Origin: Chaunax sp. Z400
Taxonomy: Eukaryota > Chordata > Actinopteri > Lophiiformes > Chaunacidae
DNA: 64,000 bases
Direction: 5' to 3'
Assembly (NCBI GenBank): GCA_037577475.1
Contig: CM075193.1
Span: 5,424,685 to 5,488,684 of the forward strand
The position numbers and the translations under genes are program-made. Position 1 is the stretch's first letter; every line of letters begins with the position of its first letter. The notes under the pieces were generated by a model. It made no database searches. It was not told the DNA's origin and worked only from the letters and a program-made list of their open reading frames with translations. Of the stretch, positions 1-13,018 are shown piece after piece.

Positions 1-197
1 AGTATATGTAAGAGATATCTATTCTCAAAGGCAAAGAGTAAGTAGACTTTTCATTGCCTGTTAACAGATATCAAACAGCTAAGCAGCAGTTTTGCACCTG
101 GATGGCATGACAGAAACCCACTGTCATTTTAACAGCCCCCCACTCTATGAGACATGTGAATGGTTCTGCTGTGTGTATGTGAGAGAACAAGGTGCGT

Positions 198-231
<34 letters not shown>
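198..231. repeat. Poly-G tract, 34 bases
   Basis: Uninterrupted run of G on the plus strand, then TGCGGCTGG. It could form G-quadruplex structures. Runs of this length are also prone to sequencing and assembly length error. Confidence 0.97.
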
Positions 232-232
<1 letters not shown>

Positions 233-915
233 GCGGCTGGATGGGAGCCGTCCGTGTTTGAAGTGGGCATATGGTCTTTGCATTTGCATTTAATGCCCTT
301 CAGATTACTTGTTTTAACTCGTGCTAAAAACCTCACTCGGTTAGGGCTAATTTGATGAGGTCATGGTGTGACCCCGTGACCCCCTCTCTCCATGTTCTCT
401 AAGTGAAACCAGCTGAGTCACTGAGCGGGAGAGGGAAGGAGGGAGGTGAGGCGGGTTTGTCCGTTGTGGCTGGATGGGCCGGATGATCAGCGAGCTCCGC
501 GTCCCTATCGATCCGGAGCGGCGTGTTCGCTCCTCGGGGGACACTTTTGCTGGTTTTAGGCCGTCTCTCAACAGTCACAGCTTCTCTCCTAAGAAAGGCT
601 TATCGTCAAAAAACTCAATAGAACTAGAAAGAATAGATTCTTAATACTTTTTTTCCCCCCACTTTGAAGATGTTTGCAAGATCAGCCGATAGACATTCAG
701 CTCAAAGAAGCGTGCATATGTCTGACCTGCAAGACCGTTATTAGGGAATACATTTCCCTTTGCATAACTATACTTTCTTATGTTTCAAAAATCTTAACAG
801 GGTTTAATTATGACTTTTCAAACACAAGCACTCTTAAAATTCTAGTTTTTAAATTGGTAACTATGTGTGTAAATAATGTTAAAAACAAAGCAGCCATGAG
901 ATACTGTATGCATGT

Positions 916-940
916 ACACACACACACACACACACACACA
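916..940. repeat. (AC)n microsatellite
   Basis: Twelve or so AC units, uninterrupted, in otherwise unremarkable intergenic DNA. Confidence 0.95.
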
Positions 941-1039
941 TATTCCTCTCAACATGAAAGGCCTTGAGCTGCAATAGTAAAAGCCCTCTTATGGAATGTT
1001 AGCGAGGTCTATTGAAGTACTGATCCACAGCGACAAAGC

Positions 1040-2200
1040 AACTCTCTTCTATCGCTGCAGACTCAAGTGTTGTTCGGACTCCAGAGAATAGTCCCGTTTG
1101 GTCTGAGGGGCTACATTTTCGTAACCTCCAAGGCCACCGCCGCGAAGGCGCCTCAAGAGAGCCTCTTTCGTGTCAAAGGGGGAAAGCCATTCAACTCGAG
1201 AACGGCCTCTGGCTTTTGATCAGTTCACAAGTTACAGTTTTGCAGAGGCCCTTTTTTCATGCAAATGGGAAACCTTCAAACACTGTGCGGAAATACATCT
1301 CTTTCGGATGTACCGTAATAGGTAGTGCTTTTGAAAGCCTCCTCGTAGTATTGAAAAGCACACTCAGCGCCCAGGTGTAGCCGGTCCCCCTTTAAGAGCT
1401 TCTTTCTGTCTCTCTGTCCCAAGTTTCTTCCAGCTAGCAGCTTTGTGTGTTCACTGGAGACCACATTGACTCCCAATTAAGGGATTAGGATAAAGATTAT
1501 CAGAACCATTTTCAAAATACACAACATTTACTTGCTTTCCCACAGCCCACGCTTGCTTTGACGCAATGCATTGTTATACATGGAGCAGCTGTTTCAGAGC
1601 ACAAAGTGTCATTAAAATTGTTCCTGTAATGATTGCAGTATCCAGGATAAACTGTTTTAATTCTTTCTTTTTTTTGACAGAATTGACTTTATATAAACTT
1701 CTCCTTTACTCTGCACGGATCCAGACATAATCCTGACTTGAGAATCTATTTGAGGTGTGGGGTTGCATAAATTTAGTGTGAATTCTGATTCAGAGGTGTT
1801 GGAATGTCAGTTTTTATTTGGGGTGTCTCTGTGTTTCTTGTGTTTCTACTGACTCTACAGCCCATTAAGCTCTATTGAAGTTTGTGTTGCTGGAATATTG
1901 GGAAGAAGGGAGGAGGGAGGTGAACCAAAATCTTGTCAAGGTCATGTTCTAGTGGAAAGAGCCAACAATGCCAGTGCTAATCCGTCTGCTTTCACCATGC
2001 TCTGACCCCATCCTGTGGCTCGTAGGACTCTGCGGTGGAAGAGGACAAGAGGCCCGGCTTGCTCCGACACCCAGCCCGGCATTAGGCAGCCCAGAGATCC
2101 TGGATTATCTGCCAATTAGTACCATTTGTGCCGGATGGCATTAATGTAATGTTCTATATTTTTTTAATACCCTTTCATTTTTGCTCCTCTTCTCTTCCCT
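1040..2200. other. Gene-free stretch, possible conserved non-coding blocks
   Basis: No supported gene. Two parts are less AT-rich and more complex than their surroundings: about 1100-1420, with an octamer ATGCAAAT at 1259-1266, and about 1980-2190, with TTAGGCAGCC and CCAATTAGTACC. They look like the mixed-composition, homeodomain-site-containing DNA typical of conserved vertebrate enhancers. Conservation cannot be measured here. Confidence 0.2.
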
Positions 2201-3160
2201 CCTTCTCTTCCGCCTAATCAAGATTGTCAGCACTCTTTTTCGCCTTTTCTCATTTAAAATAAAGGAGTTGGAGTTTAATTTGGCATTAAGGAGCGTAGAA
2301 TATGCCTCGCCAGCAGAGCGTTTGTTGGAGGGAGTTAGTGGGGAGAAGGGGGAAGAGAGTTAGAAGGGAGAAAATCATTTTATGGGATGCACTGTGAAGG
2401 ACTTGTTTGAACAGGCCGTGAGCCCGAGTGTCCTGCTATATTAGCAGAGAAGTCAGCTTTGTGTTGGAATAACGTGTTGCGTCACCATTGTGCCCCCTAT
2501 GGTGGAAGGGTTTGGTGGGTTTAGATTAGGAGACTCCATTACATTACCCTAATAACTGGATAAAGCCGCCTCATCCAGTGCAACTGATCCTCAAGTATTA
2601 GAGCTCATGGCTCGTTACTGCGTTTCAGCAGCTGATCTGCAGACAGTTGATTTCTCATTATAACAGACTGATAGGAACACACAGCTGCAGGAGACGGTGC
2701 CTGAACAGGCCACGATGTGCAACTTTCACCTGTTATTTCTAAAACGACTCCAACAAACTATTACAGTCGTTTTCTACTGATTTAGACTGGCGAGGTAATA
2801 AAGAGAGTCAACAAACCTCTCCTCAGGTAAATTACAATCTTATGAGGGAATTTCCACTGAGGTGAGTTTAATTACTATGAAAAATGTTTGATACTTTACA
2901 CATGACTGACTCTGTACCATCCATAAAAGAAGGTAATCATTATATAGCATGGTGGTTTCACTTAGCTTAATTATATATCTGTTATAGGAGTTAGGGCATG
3001 TCAGAGGCTGCATTATGAGACATATTTTATTGTTCACTTCTTCTTCTCTTTTTTTAATTCTTATTTATTTTATGTAGGAGTTGTTTTCATACACCAGAAA
3101 AGGAAAAAGAAAAGACAAGATGAAAAATGAGGGAAAGACAGCAACCCAAGCATTGAAAGT

Positions 3161-3166
<6 letters not shown>

Positions 3167-3236
<70 letters not shown>
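3167..3236. repeat. (TA)35 microsatellite
   Basis: About 35 TA units without interruption. It is self-complementary, so it can extrude a cruciform, and it is likely polymorphic. A second, broken TA-rich patch lies at about 3508-3540. Confidence 0.97.
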
Positions 3237-3239
<3 letters not shown>

Positions 3240-3242
<3 letters not shown>

Positions 3243-4890
3243 AGCTTTAGAATAGGAATGTGGCAGAAAAGTGAATGGATTTCATATAAAGCTCAGCTTC
3301 TTTGATGTTAACTGTCCAGACCTATTAGGCCTGGGGACACGAGAGAATCCTCGCGCTTTCATGGATGAATTCAAGTTGACTCTCTATGTGCTGCAACCAC
3401 ACACCAATCTGTGCCAGAAATTTTCATCTGAATTAAATCACAATTATTACTATAGGATTCTTAAAATCTGAAAGAATTAATAAAATGTTTAAGAAGTCAG
3501 AAATAGTTTATATTATTATATAATATATATATATAATATTCCCACAATAAAAGTAATCTAGTAATCTAATTTAAAATGCTCTCAGAGTGTAGATTAATCC
3601 CCTGACATGCGCTCACAGTGTGTCCGGAGGTCTGGCGGCTGAGTGGGAGGAGCTCAGGTAAGGCCAGAGGCCACCGGTCATTAGTGATCCAGCTTCCCTT
3701 CACACTGTTAATATGGGGTCAGGCTGTGGACTAGAACTCCACAGCCACAGCTGGCACATTCAGCATCTCCACGCTGGCTGTTTTCACTAGTGGAGTGAAA
3801 ACAATCCGCCTGCTGTTCCCCCTGTTCCGCCAGGCTGACCTTGCCCTTGGGCCACACCACCATACACCACCCCAGCTGTTGTCACTCTACAACCAGGGGA
3901 GGAAAAGAAAAAAAAAAACGCCACCTCACCTGCTCCTCTAGCTGGGACCTTATTCTTTGCTGCAGGCCCTTCCTGCAGGTGTGCAAAGGTCTTAGCACCC
4001 TGTTTGATTATAGTGGAGGCCAAACACCAAGGCTCGTCTCCACCCCAGTCCAGTGGGTTTGATTCACAGCCTCCAAATGCCTTTTAGATCCCTAATCCTA
4101 AACACTTAAACCCTTCCCGAGGGGTTCAGCTCCAGGTCCCGGCGATTTAACCAATCCAAATAGAGAGAGCACCAAGGGGTCGAGTTGCCAAGTTGCCTTT
4201 TGCCCTTTTTTCTTTTAATTCGGTGTATTAACCCTTTCCCATTGATAGGTGCAGTTGTAAAAAGACAAATGTCTTTCTCATATTTGAGGAAATGTTACTC
4301 CAAACCTAATAATTACATCTTCATTTTGACTGCAGATGAACGAGCTTCTTGGAAGTCCTAAAAAGACATGAATAAATTCTGAGGTTGTGAAAAGATGTTA
4401 ATGATTTATGAAAATAATCAGTGTCAGTACTGCATATACAGTATGTGACAAAACAAAGCCGAAATGTTAAGAGTAGTTATTCTCACCATGCGCTGGTTTA
4501 ATCCTCCCCATTCTCCCTGTGCTGTTTGAGTAAACAGGGCTGTTTGGGCCTCCACCTGTTTCAGGGTTCTTGAGAAATGGACTTTTCCTGGAAAGTCTGT
4601 GACCTCTGACCTCTGCAGAGCAGGAAGGGGCTGCCAGCAGGCAAATGCCCTCCTGTGTGGCCAACTGCCATTTAACCCCATAATTGTTACAAGGCAGCTC
4701 CTGGCCGTCCAAAACTTGGTTTCCGGAAATAGCTCTTAAACAATCAAATAAACGCAAACGTGGAGAATTTGCAACGCCCAAGGCCCCGAGATGAAGCAGC
4801 GATTGCAGATTCACCGGTTGAACCTGACACTTCTGAACTCTTAGGGGATAAATATCTGCGTCAACTATGGAAGAAATATGATTTTAAAGC
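3240..4890. other. Gene-free stretch, nothing recognised
   Basis: Open frames here (up to about 115 codons) overlap on both strands, have no family resemblance and lack splice context. Apart from a short poly-A run near 3908-3918, no repeat or RNA gene is recognised. Confidence 0.4.
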
Positions 4891-4894
4891 TGGA

Positions 4895-5070
4895 ATGGCA
4901 CACGGTAGAGCGCATACCTCTGCCAAGGTCGAGCAATCCTACACGTCTCACCACCCCTCCAGAAAGTTTCATGGAAATCGGTTCAGTAGTTTTTGCCTAA
5001 TTAGTGAAAATGTTGAAAATCCTCTATCTCACGATGATAAAGCAAGTGGAAATAAATTGGCTCATGTGTT
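4895..5070. repeat. Interspersed repeat family A, copy 1 (partial)
   Basis: Carries the module GTAGAGCGCATACCTC-TGCCAAGG, then 'AAGTTTCATGGAAATCGGTT' and 'CAGTAGTTTTTG'. The same order of modules occurs at 35310-35500, and parts recur at 17275-17455, 38985-39310 and 56036-56402. This is a repeat seen widely in teleost genomes. Its class is not certain to me, and a short non-autonomous element is the best guess. Confidence 0.75.
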
Positions 5071-7020
5071 TAGAGGAAATCTGCAGTCGATTTTTTTTGT
5101 AAATGCTGCTAAAAAAACAAGCCAACAAACACACACATGAAAACCTGATCTCCTTGGTGGAGGTAAAAAAATTTTTTTTAAAAAGCCTATTTCAACCACA
5201 ATATACAACACAAGCTCATAAGGTATTCCTTTCCCATCTCAGAATGTCATTTGGAGTCATACAAACCATTCCACTAATTCAGTTTTTCATTGAAATAATG
5301 TGTAAAATAATTATCTTCTTTTACTCAACACTCCAATTAAGATTGTTCATTTTTTTTTGTGTGCCGTTAAATCAGGCTGTGTTGTAGATACAGTATCCAC
5401 TTTACCTTTATCATGCAGCACTCTGGCCCATCAGGCTTTCTATGTGGTTGGCTGCACTTGGTTATTTTTTCCATCCCTGCACATTTGCTTTTTGCTTGAC
5501 GCTCACCTCCAGACTCTGGCTTAGAGTATTTCCCCAGCAGCCTTTCTGATAGCAGTGCGCTCGGTGATTGCTTCCCAGGATCAGAGCAGCATGCACACAC
5601 CGAGCAGGAGGCTCAGCATACCACACATGCTGCCAGATCAAAGGTCACCCTCCGAGGTCCGGGATTATTGGGGAGGTAAAATTATATTTTTTATTCTTTC
5701 CCTTTGTTTATGATCACCCTGTCTGACCCGCCACGACCCGACTCCCATGTCACCTCTCACTACGGCCCTCACGCTCAGGTGTTAGTTTTCAAGAGGGGCT
5801 CGATGGGGAAGGAGGATTGAGGTTTGCTAATGTAGCAAAACAACAGAGATTGGATGCAACCTTGAGCAGCGGCTTTGGAAAGAGCTCTAAAGAGACTCCA
5901 AGGTCAGTGGATGTGGGAAATGCCGCTGTCTCCTGGGTCCGACGGAAATAGTGACCAAATCCAAGACGGCTCATGAGTGATACGTTCAGTGAGGTCACAT
6001 CTATTTATTACTGCAGGGTTAGAGTATCACATGTACAGCAGGTCTATAATGGAAAGGATTGTAATGATGCCTGATAGAAGTCATCAGCAGGTGTGAATGA
6101 GACTACAGCGTGTACAGCTGACTCCCACCCTGTGTTTACCTGTTTATTCTGCAGCACCCTTCACTTTACTGTCACATTTAATAGTCCTACTTTTATTCTA
6201 ATATACTCTCCTCTAACTTTTAACTAGCCCTCCACCTCATTAGCATTCCACACAGTGTGCAATTAACAGAGAAAGCATTTCAATGTATTAATGTCAAAAT
6301 TGTTCAAATTTGAAAACAAATAAAGCAAATCCACAATGAGAGTGTGTCATTGACTTAGTCCTCCAATTTCAAGGCAATTTATTCCCACCATTGTATGAAG
6401 ACCCAACATCAAACACTCATAAGAAGTGTGTATTGTAATTATTTCACATAAATATATGATCCTTTGTGTCAGAGTGTGTCTCTGGGGAAAATGTGTTTGG
6501 TAAATAATTTTTTTTAAACACGTCTCCCCTCCTGCCCTGATTCATTCATCAGGCACAAGTGCAAACAAGAAGTGAATAATAAAAGTACTTTTAAGTTTTA
6601 CCATGTTTAAGCAGGCTTTAAAAAGAGTTATGCAAACAACAGAAAAAGGGAACAAATGTTAATTATTTTAAGCAGTTTTTAAATGTGTTCCTCCTTTTGA
6701 CTCACATTTAATAAATTCTATCCTGTGGCTTTAAGAAACATTCAACATTCCAATTACGTCAACAAAACACTTGAAGTGTATCTGCAAATAAAGCTGACGA
6801 ATAAAACTTATGCCTATTTTTTTATTTTTTTAAATATATCACCTCTATAATAAAAATAGCTTCAGTGTTTACATCATAATGTACATTTCGAATACAACAT
6901 GTGTGAAAAATACCAATGGAACTAATTCATGACAATAACAATTACTTGTGATATTTGTCTTGTGTGTTGTTCATAATTTAGATTATGAAATAAAAGGGGG
7001 GGGGGGGAATTATCTGTATG
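5070..7020. other. Gene-free stretch, nothing recognised
   Basis: AT-rich intergenic DNA without gene, RNA or repeat calls, apart from a short G-run near 6997-7007. The part around 5640-5990 is less AT-rich and could be a regulatory block, but nothing specific supports that. Confidence 0.4.
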
Positions 7021-7029
7021 TCCGTCTAT

Positions 7030-7800
7030 AATATTTTTTTGCATTTCTCGCAAAACTAGAACTTTTCTAGCTTCAAACCTGACATATATATAAAATAACA
7101 TTAAACATTAGTTGTGCCTTTTGATATTATGAATTTTATACAAATTCTACTTTTTGTTGTTTCCCTGGAAACAACAAAAAAGAGAGAGAGTCTGAAGGGT
7201 CTTCATCTTTTTTGGAGCATATCTGCCCAACTATACATTTTAGCTTCACCAACCTTTTTGCCACGTAGTTGTGCCTTTTGATATTTTGAATTTTATACCA
7301 ATTTTATTTTGTGTGTCAAGTAAACATCTTGTTTTCGGTGACTCTAAAGTGAGGTCGTTTTGTCCAGAGCGTATCCCACAAACTATACATTAATGCTTTA
7401 CCAACCTTTACACATAAATTAACCATGATAAGTAGTTGTGCATTTTAATATTTGGATTTTTGTAATAATCTGAATTTTTTTTTTTACTTTCCAATGAAAG
7501 ATGATTTTAGGGTGACATTGGGCAGCATATATTAAAAACCATATCCACTTCTCTAGGCCCCCCCCCAAATGAATGGAGGATATGTTGCATACTGATGCAT
7601 TTGTTGTACAGTTTTTTGCTGCAGTTGGGGGTAAATGTCGTCTTAGGATGACTCCTGTTACGCTCCTGCATGTGTCTGAAAGGATGAGATGAAAACAAAA
7701 AAGACAGAAATGACCCTTGAAGGAAGTGGAAATAACAGCAGTTGATAACGTTGCATTTTGAATTTTATACGATTTCATCATAAATTAAGTTATAAACCGT
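7030..7800. repeat. Interspersed repeat family B, internally tandem
   Basis: A unit of roughly 150-170 bp recurs about three times with divergence. Its landmarks are TAGTTGTGCCTTTTGATATT (near 7109, 7267 and, mutated, 7433), then GAATTTTATAC, and before each a segment like CTATACATTTTAGCTTCACC. The copy at 60140-60620 has the same modules in the same order, including ATGGAGGATATG before the end. An 18-base G-C-rich remnant with a run of C (7557-7566) is also present. Open frames in it (up to 120 codons) are chance. Confidence 0.7.
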
Positions 7801-9265
7801 CATAACATCTTGTAGAGTTACAGTGAGCTTGTTGTTTTTTTAATGTCTCCTAGCTGTGATGTGTTAGAGGTGGGCTGGATGAATGACGAGACCCTGTGGA
7901 GTGGAGGGAAGGACGCTCCCCTCCATGTGATTCAAAACACTCTGACAGAGGAGGAGAGGACCATTAAGTGGTGTGTTATTTACACATCATAAGCCAGTCT
8001 ATTATATTGACATCCAGACGACCCAGTCCACCACACTCCTGTGCACACTGCGGCCTCGCTGTCTGTTTGCTCTCAACACCAGCATGCTGATTGGGTGATT
8101 TTCTGATATGACATTCCAATGCTCTGGACTATGTGCAAGATCTTTTTGTCTGAAATAGTCCGAAAGCATTCATTACCCACAGAGAAATGAGACAAAAGGT
8201 CAGGGAAGCTGTGTGGCAGGGTGGAGCCATGCGAAGCGGAGGTGGGGTTTACAATCCAACGGGGGATTAAGTTATCTCTTATATCTCTTACTTACAATAA
8301 ATCCACACGTCTCCATCAGAAATGTCTTGTTTAAACTGTGGAGAAGCATGAAGCAAATGTTTGACTTTATTTAAAATTCATTGTTCAGTCTTACATTGCC
8401 AGCTGGGGTGAGCTCTGAGATTGCAAAGGTGAGCAGACAGCCAGTATATTTTTTTTTATTATTCTGATGCAGAAATTGCAGAATTGCCATCCAGTTATTG
8501 TCTTCCACATCATTCTGCCATTTACCAAAACCATCAAAATATTTGACATCGCATAATAGGTTCGCATCCAGATTAAGTAACTGTTGTTGACACACTGTAA
8601 AGTAAAAAGTAGTCAAATAAATCTATTTTGGCTACTGATGTGAATGAACTGTCTGTGAACAATTGAAAGTGTTGATATAATAATAGAGAATGTCTTAAAT
8701 TCACCCCGATCATTAGAATAAAACCACCACAGAGTTATTATTACTGAGGCCATGCTTTCAATACTTTAAATCTCAACAAAACTGAGGGAATTTAAAACTA
8801 TTATTTGCTCAGATTATATGTTTATTTCAATGTTAGGTCTCCAATAGGATATAAGTACTTTGAATTTAACTGAAGTGATTTACAGAGCTCCTAAAATTCA
8901 TGCTGCTGTTTCTATTCTTCTCTATCACACACACACACACACTCATACACACACATTATAGTGGACTTAAAAAATAGTCTTCACAAGCAGGTGGGAAATA
9001 TAATTAAAATAAGGACTGCAGGCACAAGTAAAGCAGAATTTTGATTGATTTCAACCATCATAAGCAGAGAGAGGGACATAAAAACTTTTTCGTGAACAAA
9101 TGTATTCCAGTTGGGTTTTATAAATGATATTCAAATTTAATACACAAATTTAACATTTAAGTCATTTTTTTTTCTAATCAAATCAGAGCTGATTTGTTTG
9201 TCATGGTGTTGAAAATGTTACTGATGTCAATCTTATTCTAAGGAGTAAAATAATTATAAGTCCTT
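7800..9265. other. Gene-free stretch with a CA microsatellite
   Basis: No supported gene. An (AC)n tract lies at about 8927-8955. The part around 7860-8260 has mixed composition and could be regulatory; this is speculative. Confidence 0.4.
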
Positions 9266-9269
9266 TTTA

Positions 9270-9910
9270 TATTGCTGAACAGCTGCGAGACCCATGGGCG
9301 TCCCTGAGCCCCGGTTTGGGCACCACTATGTGTTGTGCATGTACAGCCATTCTAGGCGCCGTAATGAGGTCAATGATCAAATTAATAATCGTTTCTCACC
9401 ATCTCTCTTCTTTCTTTTTTTTTTTACACCCCCCCCCTTTCATGTAATGTGGAGGGAGGGGAGTCTTAAAGACTTTTTGTCTGCGGTAAAACTCAAAAAC
9501 CCTACAATATTTTTTTTTTTTAATGAAACTTGGCAAACACACCTGGAGTGGGGTCTTTTGCTATTTAGAAATTTTAACAATTTTTCTTTATTGTGTTTCC
9601 ACGGCAACAACTTATGAAAAGAGTGCAGTTTGTTTTTGAAGTACGCCTTTAAACTGTGTATTCCTTCTTTGATAGATTGTACATGTATCACAGGAATGTT
9701 GCGAAATGCATTTTGGGCTAATTAAAAATTATCAAATTTTTTGTGTTTCCATGGCAACAATTGTGTGTTGCCCCTGACCTCATAGGAGGGTAAGGTTAGT
9801 TTCCAGAGCATATCTTGTAAACTATGTTTTCTTCCTTAACTAATTTTTACATCGTAGTTTTCATTGGTAGGATTTTGATATTTATTTCTAAATGACTGCC
9901 GACCTGAAAG
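9270..9910. repeat. Repeat related to family B
   Basis: Contains the module GTTTCCATGGCAACAA twice (once as GTTTCCACGGCAACAA, near 9595-9610, and again near 9745-9760) and CCAGAGCATATCTTGTAAAC near 9803, which resembles the CCAGAGCGTATCCCACAAAC of the 7.03-7.80 kb element. The start carries GGGCGTCCCTGAGCCCCGG. It is probably another diverged member of the same composite family, in the same orientation. Confidence 0.55.
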
Positions 9911-12090
9911 AGCTTTTTTCATGCAAATAGACTCTGGGAGGTATTTCCCTCCCCTGATGACTCTTGTTATTTATAGTGTTATTACATCACTGTTGTTAAG
10001 TATTTTGTTATTTTCAATATTATTTACTAAAAAAATATATTTTAAAAAATAAATTTGGTGCCTTTTTTAGTTTTGATTTAATTTGTTTAAAAATACTACA
10101 AACCTTAGCTACTTAAAGTTTCAAGCAAAGTACATTTTAATATTCATTTACCTGCTTTAAACTCTCTATTTTAACTCAAATATGGGAGCTGACTGATATT
10201 TACTTAATAATGTGACCTAAATTATAATACATCTATACAGTGAAATCGGACATTTCTTTTTCTTCAGCAGGATTAAAAACATCTGTTTCTGCCCATTGAA
10301 CTATTCAATAGAAACATGCTAACATGAACAAGTATTAAAAATGTTTTTGTCTTCAGCTGCAGCTGCTGAATCGAGTTATTTTGAGCTCACTTTACTGTTA
10401 CATCCTAAATCACCTAGATTGCACAGTGTGCTCTTTCTGTATTGCTTTAAAAATAACAGGCTTGTTTACTTGTTACCAAATACATGTGAAAGTAAATTTG
10501 CATACACTTGTAATGTTTATTCTTGCCCAAAATTAAATAATTTTTAAAAAAAATTTAAAAATCTGGAGCTCTAATTTGCAAAACTATGATGTTAATTGAA
10601 TTTTTAAGCATTATATACAGATTAAAATCTGCAGCTACTGGAACCTGAACAACTGCATCAGCAATAGTACCAGAGGAACGGTTACCCTTATATAAGGCAA
10701 ATACTATATTCTATGAATGAAACATTAGATTACTTAGATAATTATTTGAAAAGAAATTAAATAATAATTAGAAGCTGATGAGAGTCTGTGGTAAACCTGG
10801 TAGAGACTGTCCTCTCCTCTCCCATGTGGAGCAGCACCCACCAGAGCTGAAGGCGTCCCACTGGGAGAGCCTCTCTGTGGTTATCATACCCCATCTAGTG
10901 GCTGCAGCGGGTTAAAGGAGGGAGGAAGACAACAGCATCAGAAACACCTTTAGACCTTCACTTAGCTGCTCTATTAATACAGACATAGATAGATAGATAG
11001 AGATAGATAGATAGATAGATAGATAGATGAGAAAAATGTAAACTGTCTTGCTTTGGTTGAAACATAATAGTAAGTAAATTAATGTGAAATTAAAAGAAAA
11101 CAGAGATAATTTCATTGAATTTGATTGTATGTCTGATTAAGCAGGGCTCCAGTGTGGTCTGACCATATAGTAGTGCAGGACTAACTGTCCCATCAGTGAA
11201 AATTGAATTTGGTTTAGGGAAAAAAGGCTTATGGAGGTGCTGAGACTGATGTGGCACACGGTTTGTGTTACAGAGATATGAAGCCATAAGAGTGTGTGAA
11301 AGCAATGCCCTCTAGATACACTCTTTTCACAACCCTATTATCCAATTGAAAACTGATCTTCAGCGGACTCCCATTGTGCGCCTCTCGCAGAGAATAACTA
11401 CACCAAAATTGATCTCAGATCTCTGAAGTGGGCCGACGGAGCTGCACTTTACACATGGGACCATTTTATTCTCTTCTGGTGGCAATTTACTAACATGCAA
11501 AATTGGAAGCTCAACACGACAACCTGCGAGCCAAATGCAGGAATTCCACCTGTCTCATAACCTTGTTGGAGCACAATTTTCCAGCCTACAGGAGGAGGAA
11601 AAAAAATGTAGCTGTGACAATGTCAGACAATGTGTGTTATCAATTCAACTCTGTACAGGGGGAATGTCAGGGAGAAACAGCAGCCAGTTGGAGGAGCTGC
11701 TAATGTATTGTGACTCTTGCTGTCAACAGCTCAGCTCTACACTCTCTTCCTGTCATTTTTCAGCCATCTCCACTGCACTACTATTACAAAAGCCTGCTAT
11801 CCATCTCTCCAACTGAAGCTGTGGCTTTTAATGTTTTACATTGTTCAAGAGCAAAGAAAGATGCTGTCAACACACCCAAGTGGCATAGCTGAATCGAAGA
11901 TACTGTTATCATTGAAAAGATAATCAGGCTGTATTGAGCAACATTTCATGTCTCCTTGTACGTTCCAGCTCCCAGTCTCAATATTTAAAGACACAACAGG
12001 TAATATTAACAAAAGGACCTTGTGACAAAGTACGCCTCTAGTTTACCTCAGCAATATGGATTATGCACAATGTCTGTAGTGATGTGGTTT
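9910..12090. other. Gene-free stretch with a GATA-type microsatellite
   Basis: Very AT-rich to about 10750, then ordinary intergenic DNA. A (GATA)n tract lies at 10987-11029, interrupted once. No gene, RNA or repeat family was recognised beyond that. Confidence 0.45.
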
Positions 12091-12262
12091 AGTGTGTTCG
12101 GTCTTGTTCTTGTGTGGTCTGTTCTGCTACAACTGTGGAGGCATCAATGTGTGCAGCATTTGAGTCCAAGACAAATTTCCCTACGGGGACAATAAAGTGT
12201 ATCGTATCATATTGTATCATATTGTATCATATTGTATCATATTGTATCATATTGTATCATAT
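12090..12262 (+). repeat. LINE-type 3' tail with 10-bp terminal repeats
   Basis: AATTTCCCTACGGGGACAAT followed by AAAGTG is the ending typical of teleost non-LTR retrotransposons. It is followed by five exact copies of ATTGTATCAT (12211-12260) plus a one-mismatch copy (12201-12210). Such short tandem tails are made when the 3' end is reverse-transcribed at the target. The body of the element is missing or too diverged to see. Confidence 0.7.
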
Positions 12263-12694
12263 AACTTCAATGTTTTATGTCACAGCAACAAGTTAAAGAG
12301 TTTTAATTTGTTGAAATTTTATGAGCAAAAACCTGAAATCAGCAACTAAAAAATAAAATGTATTAATGTATTAACAAGGAATAAAAATTTACAATGTCTA
12401 TATAATTCAGCAAATGATAAGTGGTTTCAAATACACTATAATGTAGCTGAAAGTAGACACTTTAAAATATTTCATGTTTTAAATGGTGTAGTTGAAAATA
12501 ATTATAATTTCTACTGTAACTTCTATGACGCATCCACAACTTGTGTATACAATATTCGTATATGTTATAGTTTTAATATATATGTCCTGATATTTAGTTT
12601 AATCCTAATATTTAGTTACATTAAGAAAGCATATTCTCTGTGTTAATACACTAAAGTGGCTAACTAACTTTATGCACCGTATATAATAGCAGAT

Positions 12695-12895
12695 CACATA
12701 ACATGTGGTGTACCACAAGGACCTCTTTTAGGACCCTCATTATTTTTATTCACCAGTATATTTGGGAGTTTTCCATATTTTGTAAATCTTCTTCTTTTGA
12801 TTGCATGCAGATTAATTATTTGCAAATGGAGCAGAAGTTCATCCATAAATATTTAGGCACTTCGGTTGATTATGAACATGTTTCTAAAATGTGTT
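12695..12895 (+). pseudogene. Gutted non-LTR retrotransposon reverse transcriptase fragment
   Basis: The plus strand encodes GVPQGPLLGPSLFLF (from about 12706), matching the RT signature G-V-P-Q-G-S-x-L-G-P-L-L-F of LINE elements. In another frame it encodes KYLGTSVDYEHVSK (about 12847-12890), matching the later RT segment K-x-L-G-V-x-x-D. In an intact RT these are separated by a long stretch with the catalytic DD motif. Here only about 90 bp lies between them, so the core was deleted. Frames are shifted and it is non-functional. Confidence 0.65.
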
Positions 12896-13018
12896 GTGTG
12901 CATTTGCAGTGTCTTCATGTATTTGGTTGTGAGTATTTGCAGGGCGTGTTTATTTGGTTGTGTTTTGTTTGTATTTGCAGCATGTTGGTGTATTTGGTTA
13001 ATTGTGTGTATTTGCAGT
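12896..13018. repeat. Minisatellite, units around TATTTGGTTGTG...TATTTGCAG
   Basis: Three to four imperfect units of roughly 35-43 bp, each ending in TATTTGCAG and containing TATTTGGTTG. It follows directly on the RT fragment. It reads as an open frame only because no unit carries a stop. Confidence 0.75.

Noticed and set aside
1251..1266. 16-bp sequence with an octamer, identical at 9913-9928
   Set aside because: A T-rich 16-mer match between two sites in 64 kb is expected about once by chance.
3081..3305. Frame with alternating isoleucine/tyrosine
   Set aside because: Translation of the (TA)n microsatellite.
7419..7781. 120-codon minus-strand frame
   Set aside because: Lies within the family B repeat and contains lysine/isoleucine-rich low-complexity text.
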